From assembly GCA_013112555.1 (NCBI GenBank), contig JABFGK010000001.1, positions 806,001 to 870,000 of the forward strand: a DNA stretch of 64,000 nucleotides. Direction: 5' to 3'. The DNA is from Planctomycetota bacterium (GTDB taxonomy: Bacteria; Planctomycetota; Phycisphaerae; Phycisphaerales; UBA5793). The notes beneath the pieces were generated by a model. It had not been told where the DNA came from, made no database searches, and saw only the letters and a list, made by a program, of their open reading frames with translations. Within the stretch, counting starts at the first letter, position 1; every line of letters begins with the position of its first letter. The position numbers and the translations under genes are program-made. Below, piece by piece: positions 37,433 to 46,238 of the stretch.

Positions 37433-39898
37433 ATGCAGAGACACAACAGTCAGCATACACATTCACTCCAGTTTTGTAAGGGTTGTGTTTGTATCGACGG
37501 GTTCATGCAGTGCATGGCGGCGTTCGGGGCCCTCATGCAACCCGCTGCCCGATTGGTTCCGGTGCTCATCGTGAGCCTGTGCCTGAGTGTGCCCGGCGTC
37601 TCCGTCGCACGCGGTCAGGAAGCAGGTGGCTTGGCTTTGGATCTGGACACTGCATTGAGCCGTCGGCTGGCACAGCAGTCTGACCTGGAATCGCAGCGGT
37701 ACGTGGCCAATGGGGAGGCGGCACGCCTCGAGTTGGCACGACTTCTGCTGGCTCTCGCCCTCAAGTCTGACTGCGGCACCCTCGACCTGCAGCGCCGCAT
37801 GGCACTGCTGTGTGACGAGTTGGGATTCACCGCCGATGCACGAGCCGCCCGGTTGGCTATTCTCAGACTCGATCCGGGTGATCTTGTGAATCAGTATGCC
37901 GTGCTGCTGGATCGTCTCGATCAGACAACCGGTGTGGAGGAACGATTGGCGGCCTGCCGGCGTGTGGTAGGTTCGGATGGCATCCGGGCTGAGGTCCGCA
38001 GTCGTGTGGCTTCACACGCTGCCGACTTATGTCGGGAGCAGGCTCGGACCGGCGAATATCAGAAATGGGTCGAGTTGGCCCTGGCGCTGGACCCGTGGAA
38101 TGCCACAGCCCTCGGGCAGGCTGCCAACGGCCCGTGGTTGACCGACATTGAGCCGGCCCAACGATTGGAAACGTTGATCCGGGCAGCCCAGGTTGATCCA
38201 TTTGATGTGGATGCGATCCGCAGACTTGCAGCCGAAGCCCAGGCGCTCGGTGCCTGGCGCTCATCGTTTCTCTTGAATCAGGCAGCGCTGAAGCAGGTCG
38301 CGGCGCTTGGGATCGGCGCCCCGGATGACTTGGTGGCTGATGTGGCCATGTCGGCCTGCGTGGCCGTCGGGCCGGATCGCGCAATCCAGATTCTGGAAGC
38401 ACGGCAGCATGCAGCCACGCAGTTATTGCGGGAGCAGGCCTATCACAACTGGATCGCCGGGGGCCAAACGACTGACCCGCCGGATTATGACGAGTTGCGC
38501 GCGGCTGTTCCGGTCGAACTCGATCTGATCGCGTTGGTGGCAGCGCTGATCAATGACGACACGGCTCGCGTGACGGCTGCGCTGGGGCGATTGCAGTGGC
38601 AGTTGCTTGCCGACCCGCGACGAGACTGGCTCATGGTGCTTGCCGGGCAGCCGGTTGATTCAGACGGATCGGCAGATGATGAGGCCGATGCCGATTTGAT
38701 GACTCGTCTGGTTGGGTGGCAGCATGTGCGGACCGGTGCGTATCAGGACGCCGTTGAGGCGCTGAAGCCGATTGCCACTCGTGACTCGGCTGCCGGCCTC
38801 GGGATGATGTTGGCAAACCGGAAAATGGGCCGGACTCGGGAGGCAATTCACATCGGGACGGAAACCGCGCTGCGGTTCAACGAGTCGGTCTTTGGCATGT
38901 GGGCTGCGTGGGAGGTCTCCCAACTGACGGGCCATCCCGTCTCGGAGTTGTCGATTGATGGCCGCCAGTTCAGTCGTCGCCTGGAGCCCCAGGCTGAGAT
39001 GATCCTCGACATGCTGGAGCGTCGTCAGCAATATGTGGCGTTGTCTGTTACCGTGGGCGAGCCGGTGCCGAGCGGGCCGTTTGGCCCTTTGCCGGTCACG
39101 GTGACGCTTCGGAACGATGGGCGCTGGCCTCTGGCGCTGGGACCGGGGCGGTTTGCGGATTCTGATGTGTCCCTGGCCGTTGGCTATCAACTTCAGGGGG
39201 CGAATCGACCGGGCGGCCCGACGTTCGGGGCTTATGCCAGTTGCGATCGCCGGTTTACGCTGAAGCCGGGGCACGAGGTGCAGGCCGAAGTCCGGCCCGA
39301 CCTGCTGGCCGGTTACACCCAACTGGACATGCTGCCTGGTACAAGTCTTGAGGTGTCGTGTACGGCTGCGCTGGGTGCCGTCATGCCGTCTGCCGCTGCG
39401 GCGTCATCCGTCAGGCGGAGGTCGAAAACGGTGACACGGGGGCCGTGGCCGCCCGAGACCGCAGTCTCCTCCTCGGAGATCACATGGTCCGGTGACGATG
39501 GCATTCTGTCGGACGAGCATGCGTTCGTTCTGCATATGACGCACGTCGGCAACCTGGTCAGGCTGTCGCGCCCGGCCGATGTCGGGGGCTCGGTGGGGCA
39601 GGTGGTCAGTGCCTGGGCTGACATGACCGACCGACAGAGGGCCTGGGCGCTGTTTCAGATTCCGGCAGCCGAAGGCGTTACGGACTCGGCTGTCAACAGC
39701 GATATCCGATCGCTTGAGTCCATGGCCATGCGTGAAGATGGGTCTTTTTGTCGCATCGCCTGGATGCTGACCCGTGCGCAGCGAGCGGATGATCCAGTCA
39801 TCAGTGAGGTGCTGCGTACCGGCTCCGGGCAGGTCCAGGAGGTGGCCCGATGTCTCAGTCTGTGCCTTGAGCGAAGTGACGGCGAGCCGCAGAAGTGA
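37433..39898 (+). CDS. Unrecognised large exported protein with TPR-like repeats
   Basis: About 821 residues. A hydrophobic signal segment (VPVLIVSLCLSVPGVSVARGQ) lies some 40 residues in, so the true start is uncertain: candidates are TTG 37424, ATG 37433, ATG 37505 and ATG 37535. GAGG about 12 bases before 37433 is the only hint. The mature part up to about residue 500 is helical with TPR-like spacing (ARLELARLLLALAL, RAARLAILRLDPGD, QKWVELALALDPWN, HVRTGAYQDAVEAL). A beta-rich region follows (VTLRNDGRWPLALGPG). The TPR reading is from pattern only, and the function is unknown. It precedes a membrane protein gene on the other strand. Confidence 0.6.
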   Translation: MQRHNSQHTHSLQFCKGCVCIDGFMQCMAAFGALMQPAARLVPVLIVSLCLSVPGVSVARGQEAGGLALDLDTALSRRLAQQSDLESQRYVANGEAARLELARLLLALALKSDCGTLDLQRRMALLCDELGFTADARAARLAILRLDPGDLVNQYAVLLDRLDQTTGVEERLAACRRVVGSDGIRAEVRSRVASHAADLCREQARTGEYQKWVELALALDPWNATALGQAANGPWLTDIEPAQRLETLIRAAQVDPFDVDAIRRLAAEAQALGAWRSSFLLNQAALKQVAALGIGAPDDLVADVAMSACVAVGPDRAIQILEARQHAATQLLREQAYHNWIAGGQTTDPPDYDELRAAVPVELDLIALVAALINDDTARVTAALGRLQWQLLADPRRDWLMVLAGQPVDSDGSADDEADADLMTRLVGWQHVRTGAYQDAVEALKPIATRDSAAGLGMMLANRKMGRTREAIHIGTETALRFNESVFGMWAAWEVSQLTGHPVSELSIDGRQFSRRLEPQAEMILDMLERRQQYVALSVTVGEPVPSGPFGPLPVTVTLRNDGRWPLALGPGRFADSDVSLAVGYQLQGANRPGGPTFGAYASCDRRFTLKPGHEVQAEVRPDLLAGYTQLDMLPGTSLEVSCTAALGAVMPSAAAASSVRRRSKTVTRGPWPPETAVSSSEITWSGDDGILSDEHAFVLHMTHVGNLVRLSRPADVGGSVGQVVSAWADMTDRQRAWALFQIPAAEGVTDSAVNSDIRSLESMAMREDGSFCRIAWMLTRAQRADDPVISEVLRTGSGQVQEVARCLSLCLERSDGEPQK

Positions 39899-39912
39899 AA
39901 CGGACGGCTCGG

Positions 39913-40563
39913 TTACCCGCCGCCCGATGTACCGAATGATGTCAGAAGACCGGTCGGAGGAGTCTGGCCGAGCCCCCAGGATTCCCACCTGAGTTGAGCC
40001 AATTCCCACGAACCGTCGGGCTGTCGCGACCAGACGCAGCGCCAGCGATTCGGCGTCAGTTGCCCGCTGATGGCCGGGATGGTGGTCTGATCGAAGACGG
40101 AGACGGCGATCGTCCCGCGTGAATCCACGACGGCTGCCCGTACCTCGCGAACATGGTTGGACCGGACGAGTTGCGGGATGGCCGGGATGCGGGCCAGAAA
40201 GCCGTCGGGACCCCATCGTGACCGGTACGTTCCCACATACACATCGAAGTTGTCGGCGAGAAGCGGCCGGATGTCCTCCGGGGTGCCTGCGACCGCTGAT
40301 TCCACCATCAGCATGGTCATCTGCGTCAGTCGCTCAGCGGTCGTCGTGACGGTCTGGGCAAGGGCGTAGACCGCGATGGCCAGCGTCGTTGAGATGACGG
40401 TCGGCACGCCCCATCGCTTGATGGATGCCCCGCGCATCAGCCCTGTGGCCAGTGAGACCAGTGCGATGGCAGCCAGAATGCCTGCAAAGGGCCACGGGTT
40501 TTCGAGCAGGAGGTGGGTGTACCAGGCCTGGGGCGGGATTTCGAAGGTTGCAGCGGTATCCAT
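39913..40563 (-). CDS. Membrane protein with C-terminal NTF2-like domain
   Basis: The 216-residue protein has two membrane helices (about 22-45 and 53-72) and then a domain with an NTF2/SnoaL-like outline: TAERLTQMTMLMVESAVAG, DIRPLLADNFDVYVG, a middle strand series, and RWRCVWSRQPDGSWELAQL. No catalytic residues can be assigned. Its start is 37 bases from that of the large fusion gene on the other strand, so their promoters must overlap. Confidence 0.6.
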   Translation of the reverse strand: MDTAATFEIPPQAWYTHLLLENPWPFAGILAAIALVSLATGLMRGASIKRWGVPTVISTTLAIAVYALAQTVTTTAERLTQMTMLMVESAVAGTPEDIRPLLADNFDVYVGTYRSRWGPDGFLARIPAIPQLVRSNHVREVRAAVVDSRGTIAVSVFDQTTIPAISGQLTPNRWRCVWSRQPDGSWELAQLRWESWGLGQTPPTGLLTSFGTSGGG

Positions 40564-40599
40564 GATGGTTCCGATAAGACTAGGAGGGGAGTGAGGTTC

Positions 40600-43500
40600 A
40601 TGCGCGCCGAATCATGGTCTGGAGGAAGTTTGACACACGCCACGCTCAACCGAAATCTCGATGTGATCAGCCGGCACAGCCCGCGGTTTGCTGATCGGGT
40701 CCGACAGGCAGCACCGACCGGGGATGTGGAGTTGTTCCCGGCGAAGTCGGACAACGCATTGACGGGCCGGTATCTCGGGGCTGCGTTGGCCAGTGCCTAT
40801 CGCCCGATCCAGGAGTCCCGACAGATTGCGGATTCGGTGAATGTGATCGACAATGCAGTCGTCGTGGTGCTGGGGTTCGGGTTGGGGTGGCATGTCCGTG
40901 AACTCAGCAAGCGGATGCGCAAGACCGGCGTGATCGCGGTCTATGAGCCGGATCTGAGCCTCGTGCGCTCAGTGCTTGAGCAGATCGACCATTCCGAGTG
41001 GCTGACGGACGGTCAGGTGGTGTTCTTTGATGATGAGACGGACCGGGCTGAGATTGCCCTGCGGCTGGACGGTACGCAGGCCTTCATCGTGCAGGGGACG
41101 ACGATCGTCGAGCATCCGCCCAGTGTGCGTCGACTCGGGGATCGTCATTCGACATTCAGCAGAAACTTCACGGAGTTCGTGGCTGCCACTCGAACGACGA
41201 TGATGACGACGCTTGTTCATTCCTCAACGACCTGCCGCAACTCGCTGTTGAATCTCGATCACTATGCCGGCGGGGCCGGTATCGGGGATCTCGAAGGATT
41301 CGCCGGTGGCCATGCCGGGATACTCATTGCAGCCGGCCCGAGCCTGGCACGGAATCTGGCACTGCTCGAAAACCCGGACGTCCGGGACAAGGCTGTCATC
41401 ATTGCCGTTCAGACGATGCTCAAGCCGCTGTTGGCGCGCGGGATTCGACCGCACTTCGTGACGGCGTTGGATTATCACGAACTCAGCGGCCAGTTTTATG
41501 AAGGGCTGTCGGCTGCTGATGTTGAGGGTGTCACGCTGATCGTTGAGCCGAAAGCGAACCGGGCCATTGTCGAGGGCTTCCCCGGCGTGATCCGGTGCGT
41601 TGGCAGTACATTTCTCGACCAGGTGCTGGGCCCGGTGGCATCGACGCGTGCGCCGCTGCGCCCGGGGGCCACGGTCGCCCACTTGAGTTTCTATTTCGCA
41701 CAGTTCCTCGGGTGTGATCCGATCGCCATGATCGGGCAGGATCTCGCATTCACGGACGGGCTCTACTACGGGTCCGGCGCAGCAATTCATCAGCAGTGGG
41801 GGCCTGAGGTCAATCGATTCACCTCGCTCGAAGCGATGGAGTGGCAGCGCATCGTGCGGATGAAGCGGACCCTGCGCCAGGCCGATGGGTATGCCGGGCG
41901 TTCCGTCCTCATCGATGAACAGATGCAGACGTATCTGCAGCAGTTTGAGCGCGACTTCTCAGATACGCCGTCCACGGTGATTGACGCGACCGAGGGTGGT
42001 AGCACGAAGCGAAACTGCAAGGCCGCCCCACTGTCAACCGTGCTCAGCGAGCATGTGTCAGGTCAGTCGAAACTCCTGCCGGCGGTGCCGGCTGCGCCCG
42101 TCGAGCCGGACCAGGCACGGCTGCAGTCGGTGTTGCAGCGGGTTCGCGAGTTGAAGACCCGGACGGAACGCTTGATAGAAGTGAGCCGGCTCAGTTCGGA
42201 CCTCCTTGATCGAATGCTTGCGGATCAGCAGCAGGCGGGGCAGATGCAATCACACTTCAGCCGAATGGATTCCTACCGGGCTGAGGTGGAGGGCTTGCTC
42301 GATGTGATGTCGCTGACAAATACACTGAGCCAGTTGGGGGTTTTCAAAAGGCTCAAGGCCGACCGGCGCATTGATCTGACCGAGACGCTCGAACCGATGG
42401 AGCGGCAGCGTCTGCAACTCGAACGAGACAAGATCAACGTGGATTGGCTCGTCGAGTCCGGCGAGGAACTGTGTGCCTGCTTTGCCGAGTGCGAGCGTGT
42501 GCTTCAAGGCAGCAGCGTCAGCCCGCGCACGAGCAGCCGGTTGACAGCCGGTGCCCTGGCCACCTTCGGGCCGGACCGGGAAGATACTGAGGCTGGGGTG
42601 TCGCCGTTGGCGAGCGCGGAGATCGACGTCGGGCCGGTGTCAGTGGATGCTGCAGCCGCATCGGGTCGGGTCGCAGCCATCATTGCGGTGGACATGGATC
42701 AGAGTGACCTGGGGACGGCACGGAGCCTGGCCGTTCAGTTTGCCGGCCGCACGGTATTGGACTGTGTCATTGATCGCGTCGCGCGATGTGAATCGGTGAG
42801 CACGGTAATTCTCCTGATACCGGAAGGCGCAGACCTCGACCTGGCACGTCGGGGCGGCACCCGTGTTTCGGGAGGGGCCACGATTCTCACAGAGACGGTG
42901 GCTGAATCGGAGTTGCGAAATGATCGGCAACGGGCCGTGGCGGTTGCGCGGCGGTGGAGCGATACGAGTTGGCGCGGCGGGATCGGCGGGGCGAGTGTGT
43001 ATGACGAGATCATGCGCCCCCAGGCCATGCGGCGCATCATGGAAAAACACGATCTGGCCGGCGCGCTGGTGGTCGGGGCAGATTGGGCACTCGTGGATCC
43101 CGGGAATGAGGCCGGCTGCGGTGCCATCGTGGCCCGATTCCGTGAGGACCCGGACTCGAGGCCGATTGTGTTCTCGCAGAGTCCACCGGGGTTATGCGGG
43201 TGCGTCGTGAGTCGTGCGTTCATGGAGCAGTTGGCCACCGGGGCCCGAGGCTCGATGATCGGGGCCGTGCTGAGTTACATGCCGCACTTGCCGCAACTCG
43301 ATCCGATCGGCAAGGACCTGTGCATCGGGGTGCCGCTGTCTGTCCGTGCCTGCCAACACCGGTTCACGTTTGATACCCAGCATCGTCGGCAGATGCTGAC
43401 TGCGGCGTTCTCCTCTTGTCCGGAGTCGGTCCATGGGTTTGATGCAGCCCAGGTGGTTGCGCAGTTTGAGGCGAGCAGCAGAAGCGATCCGAGCCATTCC

Positions 43501-44388
43501 CGTACATCCCTTCCGCCGTTGGTCGAACTGGAACTGACCACCGACCGTGCCATCCAGTGGTATCTCAGCGGGTCGGAGTCCGTGTATGCGGATTGCGCGC
43601 GTGAGCCGATGACGATGGAGACTCTGTGTCGAGTGCTTGAGCAGCTGACCGGGCGTGACACCGTGGCCGTCACGCTGGGCGGTGCCGGCGATCCGTTGAT
43701 CCATCCTCAATTCCTGGAAATGGTCCGCATGATCAGCGAGGCCGGCGTGAGCGCGATCCATGTGGTGACGGATCTCGCAGACGGCCTGACTGACGCTGCC
43801 CAACTGTGCGACCTGCCGATCGACGTCATCACGGTGAGACTGAATGCCGATCGGGCACAGCAGTATGGGCGCCTGACGAAGTCGGATCGATTCCAGTCGG
43901 TCATCAGCAATCTTGAGGGCCTTATTAACACGCGGGCTGAGCGAGCCGGCAATGCAGCCCGGTTGGCATTGCCCTGGATCGTGCCGTCCCTCTGGCGCTG
44001 TGCAGCCACGCTGGAGGACTTGAAGAATCTGTACGATCGCTGGGTGTACTTCCTGAATGCAGCGACGATCGAGCCGCCGCCCTGGCTGACGCTGTTCGAT
44101 CGGCTGCGCGCATCAGCGATCAATGAACGGCCTGACGAATTACTTCAACTCAACTGGCCGTTGCCAGTCGTCGCGCGCGAAGCGAGTCGCTGGATGTGCA
44201 TTCGGAGCAATGGGGATGTCGAGTCTGATGCGTTGGACTGGCGCTCAGCCAATACAGTCGGATCGGTCCATGATCGACCGGTGACCGAATTATGGAGTGA
44301 GGTCCTGAATGCCCGGCACCGGCTCTTGACGGGCACCGTGCAGGACCAAAGCCACGAGAACGTCGCCTGCGGGGCAGGTGGAGCATGA
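40600..44388 (+). CDS. Fusion: Maf/DUF115-like glycosyltransferase, SpsF-like module, radical-SAM/SPASM-like module
   Basis: A 1262-residue protein with three parts. The N-terminal half carries the DUF115/MptE-like region of motility accessory factors: VVVLGFGLGWHVRELSKR, VIAVYEPDLSL, AGILIAAGPSLARNLALL (about 238-255) and AMIGQDLAFTDGLYY. Maf proteins transfer nonulosonic acids to flagellin. A helical linker (about 500-640) follows. Next, VAAIIAVDMDQSDLGTARSL and VLDCVIDRVARC (about 690-735) resemble SpsF-type cytidylyltransferases, but the RMGSTRLPGK-like motif is lost. Finally, VELELTTD, VTLGGAGDPLIHPQF and RWMCIRSNGDVESD (about 971-1262) follow a radical-SAM plus SPASM plan without the CxxxCxxC cluster. 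The next gene overlaps by four bases. AGGAGG lies upstream. Confidence 0.75.
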   Translation: MRAESWSGGSLTHATLNRNLDVISRHSPRFADRVRQAAPTGDVELFPAKSDNALTGRYLGAALASAYRPIQESRQIADSVNVIDNAVVVVLGFGLGWHVRELSKRMRKTGVIAVYEPDLSLVRSVLEQIDHSEWLTDGQVVFFDDETDRAEIALRLDGTQAFIVQGTTIVEHPPSVRRLGDRHSTFSRNFTEFVAATRTTMMTTLVHSSTTCRNSLLNLDHYAGGAGIGDLEGFAGGHAGILIAAGPSLARNLALLENPDVRDKAVIIAVQTMLKPLLARGIRPHFVTALDYHELSGQFYEGLSAADVEGVTLIVEPKANRAIVEGFPGVIRCVGSTFLDQVLGPVASTRAPLRPGATVAHLSFYFAQFLGCDPIAMIGQDLAFTDGLYYGSGAAIHQQWGPEVNRFTSLEAMEWQRIVRMKRTLRQADGYAGRSVLIDEQMQTYLQQFERDFSDTPSTVIDATEGGSTKRNCKAAPLSTVLSEHVSGQSKLLPAVPAAPVEPDQARLQSVLQRVRELKTRTERLIEVSRLSSDLLDRMLADQQQAGQMQSHFSRMDSYRAEVEGLLDVMSLTNTLSQLGVFKRLKADRRIDLTETLEPMERQRLQLERDKINVDWLVESGEELCACFAECERVLQGSSVSPRTSSRLTAGALATFGPDREDTEAGVSPLASAEIDVGPVSVDAAAASGRVAAIIAVDMDQSDLGTARSLAVQFAGRTVLDCVIDRVARCESVSTVILLIPEGADLDLARRGGTRVSGGATILTETVAESELRNDRQRAVAVARRWSDTSWRGGIGGASVYDEIMRPQAMRRIMEKHDLAGALVVGADWALVDPGNEAGCGAIVARFREDPDSRPIVFSQSPPGLCGCVVSRAFMEQLATGARGSMIGAVLSYMPHLPQLDPIGKDLCIGVPLSVRACQHRFTFDTQHRRQMLTAAFSSCPESVHGFDAAQVVAQFEASSRSDPSHSRTSLPPLVELELTTDRAIQWYLSGSESVYADCAREPMTMETLCRVLEQLTGRDTVAVTLGGAGDPLIHPQFLEMVRMISEAGVSAIHVVTDLADGLTDAAQLCDLPIDVITVRLNADRAQQYGRLTKSDRFQSVISNLEGLINTRAERAGNAARLALPWIVPSLWRCAATLEDLKNLYDRWVYFLNAATIEPPPWLTLFDRLRASAINERPDELLQLNWPLPVVAREASRWMCIRSNGDVESDALDWRSANTVGSVHDRPVTELWSEVLNARHRLLTGTVQDQSHENVACGAGGA

Positions 44389-45140
44389 CACAGCAGCCGG
44401 ATCACAGCATTAGCAACAGGAATGAGCCTGTCGGGGCGACGGCCGTCCTGATCGGGCGTGCCGGGAGCAAGGGATTGCCTGGCAAGAACAGCCGCATGCT
44501 GGCCGGCAAACCGATGGTCGCCCATTCAATCGAACATGCGCTTCAGGCGACCCATGTGAACCGCGTGCTGGTCTCATCAGACTGCCCGAACCTGCTGGCG
44601 GCAGCCGGTGCGTACAGCGATGTTGAAATCGTGAAACGACCACCCGAACTCGCGGCCGATACGACGACCGTTGACGACGCAGTGCGGCATGCCGTGAGCG
44701 GTGATGCAGCCTCGGTCGTGGTGATTCTCTATGTGAATGTTCCGATCCGGCCGGCCGATGTGATTGATCGGGCGATCGAGAAGTTGCTGGATACCGGCGC
44801 GGACTCCGTTCAGAGTTATCAGGCAGTCGGCAAATATCACCCATACTGGATGAACCGTCTGGATGACGACGGCCGGGTCGTGGCCTATGAAGCGAACACG
44901 GTCTACCGCCGGCAGGATCTCCCGCCGCTGTATGTGCCGGACGGGGGCGTGATTGTCGTGCGTCGGGACAGTCTGTTTACGGTGGTACCGGGTGAGCCGC
45001 ATGCGTTTCTCGGCCGTGATCGGCGCGGGATCGTGAACCCCTCGATGTCGGTGATCGACATTGATACGGAACTCGACCTGCGTGTCGCTGAGGCAGTTCT
45101 CCTGCAGTCCGGAATCCGGGAGCCGAATCATGTTACCTGA
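44385..45140 (+). CDS. neuA: Acylneuraminate cytidylyltransferase (NeuA-like)
   Basis: The enzyme activates a nonulosonic acid as its CMP sugar. The 251-residue product has the family signature VLIGRAGSKGLPGKNSRML (about residues 21-39), GKPMVAHSIEHAL, VLVSSDCPNLL, KRPPELAADTT, a metal-binding NVPIRPADVIDRAI region and the closing VIDIDTELDLRVAEAVL. It could equally be the PtmB/LegF type used for legionaminic acid. It overlaps the fusion gene by four bases and neuB by 11 bases. Confidence 0.85.
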   Translation: MTQQPDHSISNRNEPVGATAVLIGRAGSKGLPGKNSRMLAGKPMVAHSIEHALQATHVNRVLVSSDCPNLLAAAGAYSDVEIVKRPPELAADTTTVDDAVRHAVSGDAASVVVILYVNVPIRPADVIDRAIEKLLDTGADSVQSYQAVGKYHPYWMNRLDDDGRVVAYEANTVYRRQDLPPLYVPDGGVIVVRRDSLFTVVPGEPHAFLGRDRRGIVNPSMSVIDIDTELDLRVAEAVLLQSGIREPNHVT

Positions 45141-46224
45141 AAAGGCATGTTCGACGCTGACGGTTGGCGATCGACGGATCGGCTCGGATGAGCCGCCGTA
45201 TGTCATTGCCGAAATCGGCGTGAATCATGACGGCGACATTGATCGAGCACTGCAGATGGTGCGCGCTGCGGCCCAGACCGGTGCCGATGCCGTGAAACTG
45301 CAGTACTTCACAGCGGACCTGCTACTCGGTGCCGAAGCGGCACTGGCCGAGTATCAGCGGAAGGCCGGCGAACTCAGCCCGCGGGAGATGCTGCAGCGGC
45401 TCGAACTCGGCTCAGAGGCCATGAGGCGAGTGCCCGAGGTTGCACACGAATACGGGATGCAGGCCATCGTGACGGTGTTCTCCAGCGAACTCGTGCCGGA
45501 TGCAGCCACGATGGGGTGGGATGCGTACAAGGTTGGCTCGGCAGATGTTATTAACACTCCATTGCTCGAGGCGCTGGCAGCCATCGGCAAGCCGATGATC
45601 ATCAGCACCGGCGCCGCGCTGCCGGATGAGATTGCGGAGTCGGCCCGACACTTCGGCGATGTGTTTCTCCATTGTGTCAGTGCCTACCCGACCCCGACCG
45701 AATCAACCCACCTGGCTGGGATTCAAGCGCTGGCACGGCTGTGTACCGAAGCACGGCAGGCTGCAGACTCGAAGAAATCTGGCCCAACTGTTGTCGGCTA
45801 CTCCGATCATACTGAGTCGGCTGATACCGGGGCGCTGGCCGTTGCTGCCGGGGCGTGTGTACTGGAAAAACACCTGACCCACGACCGGTCTGCAGCCGGC
45901 CCGGACCATGCAGCATCGCTGGAACCGGAGTCGTTTACGCAGTATGTGAAGCAGGCTCGGCGTGCGTGGACGATGCGGGGCCCGGATCGAGTCTGGGCCC
46001 AGCCGATTGAGGATGCGGTCCGCTCTGCCAGCCGCCAGTCACTGACTGCTCGGCATGCACTTGAAGTCGGCCACGTTCTGACGGCCCATGACATTCGAGT
46101 CTGTCGCCCGGGCACCGGCCTACCGCCGGGCATGCTCCACGAAATCATCGGGCACTGCATTACGTCGCCGATCCAGGCAGGCCATGCCATCCGACAAACT
46201 GACATCGACTGGGCAGAGGAGTGA
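45130..46224 (+). CDS. neuB: N-acylneuraminate (sialic/legionaminic acid) synthase
   Basis: NeuB condenses phosphoenolpyruvate with a six-carbon N-acyl sugar to form the nine-carbon acid. The 364-residue protein shows the TIM barrel (PPYVIAEIGVNHDGDID, GADAVKLQYFTADLLL, VGSADVINTPLLEALA, MIISTGAA, LHCVSAYPTP, GYSDHTESAD and LEKHLTHDRSAAGPDHAASL) and a C-terminal SAF domain (ARHALEVGHVLTAHDIRV). The start at 45130 overlaps neuA by 11 bases; upstream in-frame codons would extend it into neuA without homology. Confidence 0.93.
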   Translation: MLPEKACSTLTVGDRRIGSDEPPYVIAEIGVNHDGDIDRALQMVRAAAQTGADAVKLQYFTADLLLGAEAALAEYQRKAGELSPREMLQRLELGSEAMRRVPEVAHEYGMQAIVTVFSSELVPDAATMGWDAYKVGSADVINTPLLEALAAIGKPMIISTGAALPDEIAESARHFGDVFLHCVSAYPTPTESTHLAGIQALARLCTEARQAADSKKSGPTVVGYSDHTESADTGALAVAAGACVLEKHLTHDRSAAGPDHAASLEPESFTQYVKQARRAWTMRGPDRVWAQPIEDAVRSASRQSLTARHALEVGHVLTAHDIRVCRPGTGLPPGMLHEIIGHCITSPIQAGHAIRQTDIDWAEE

Positions 46225-46238
46225 TCGCTGATCCTGCC

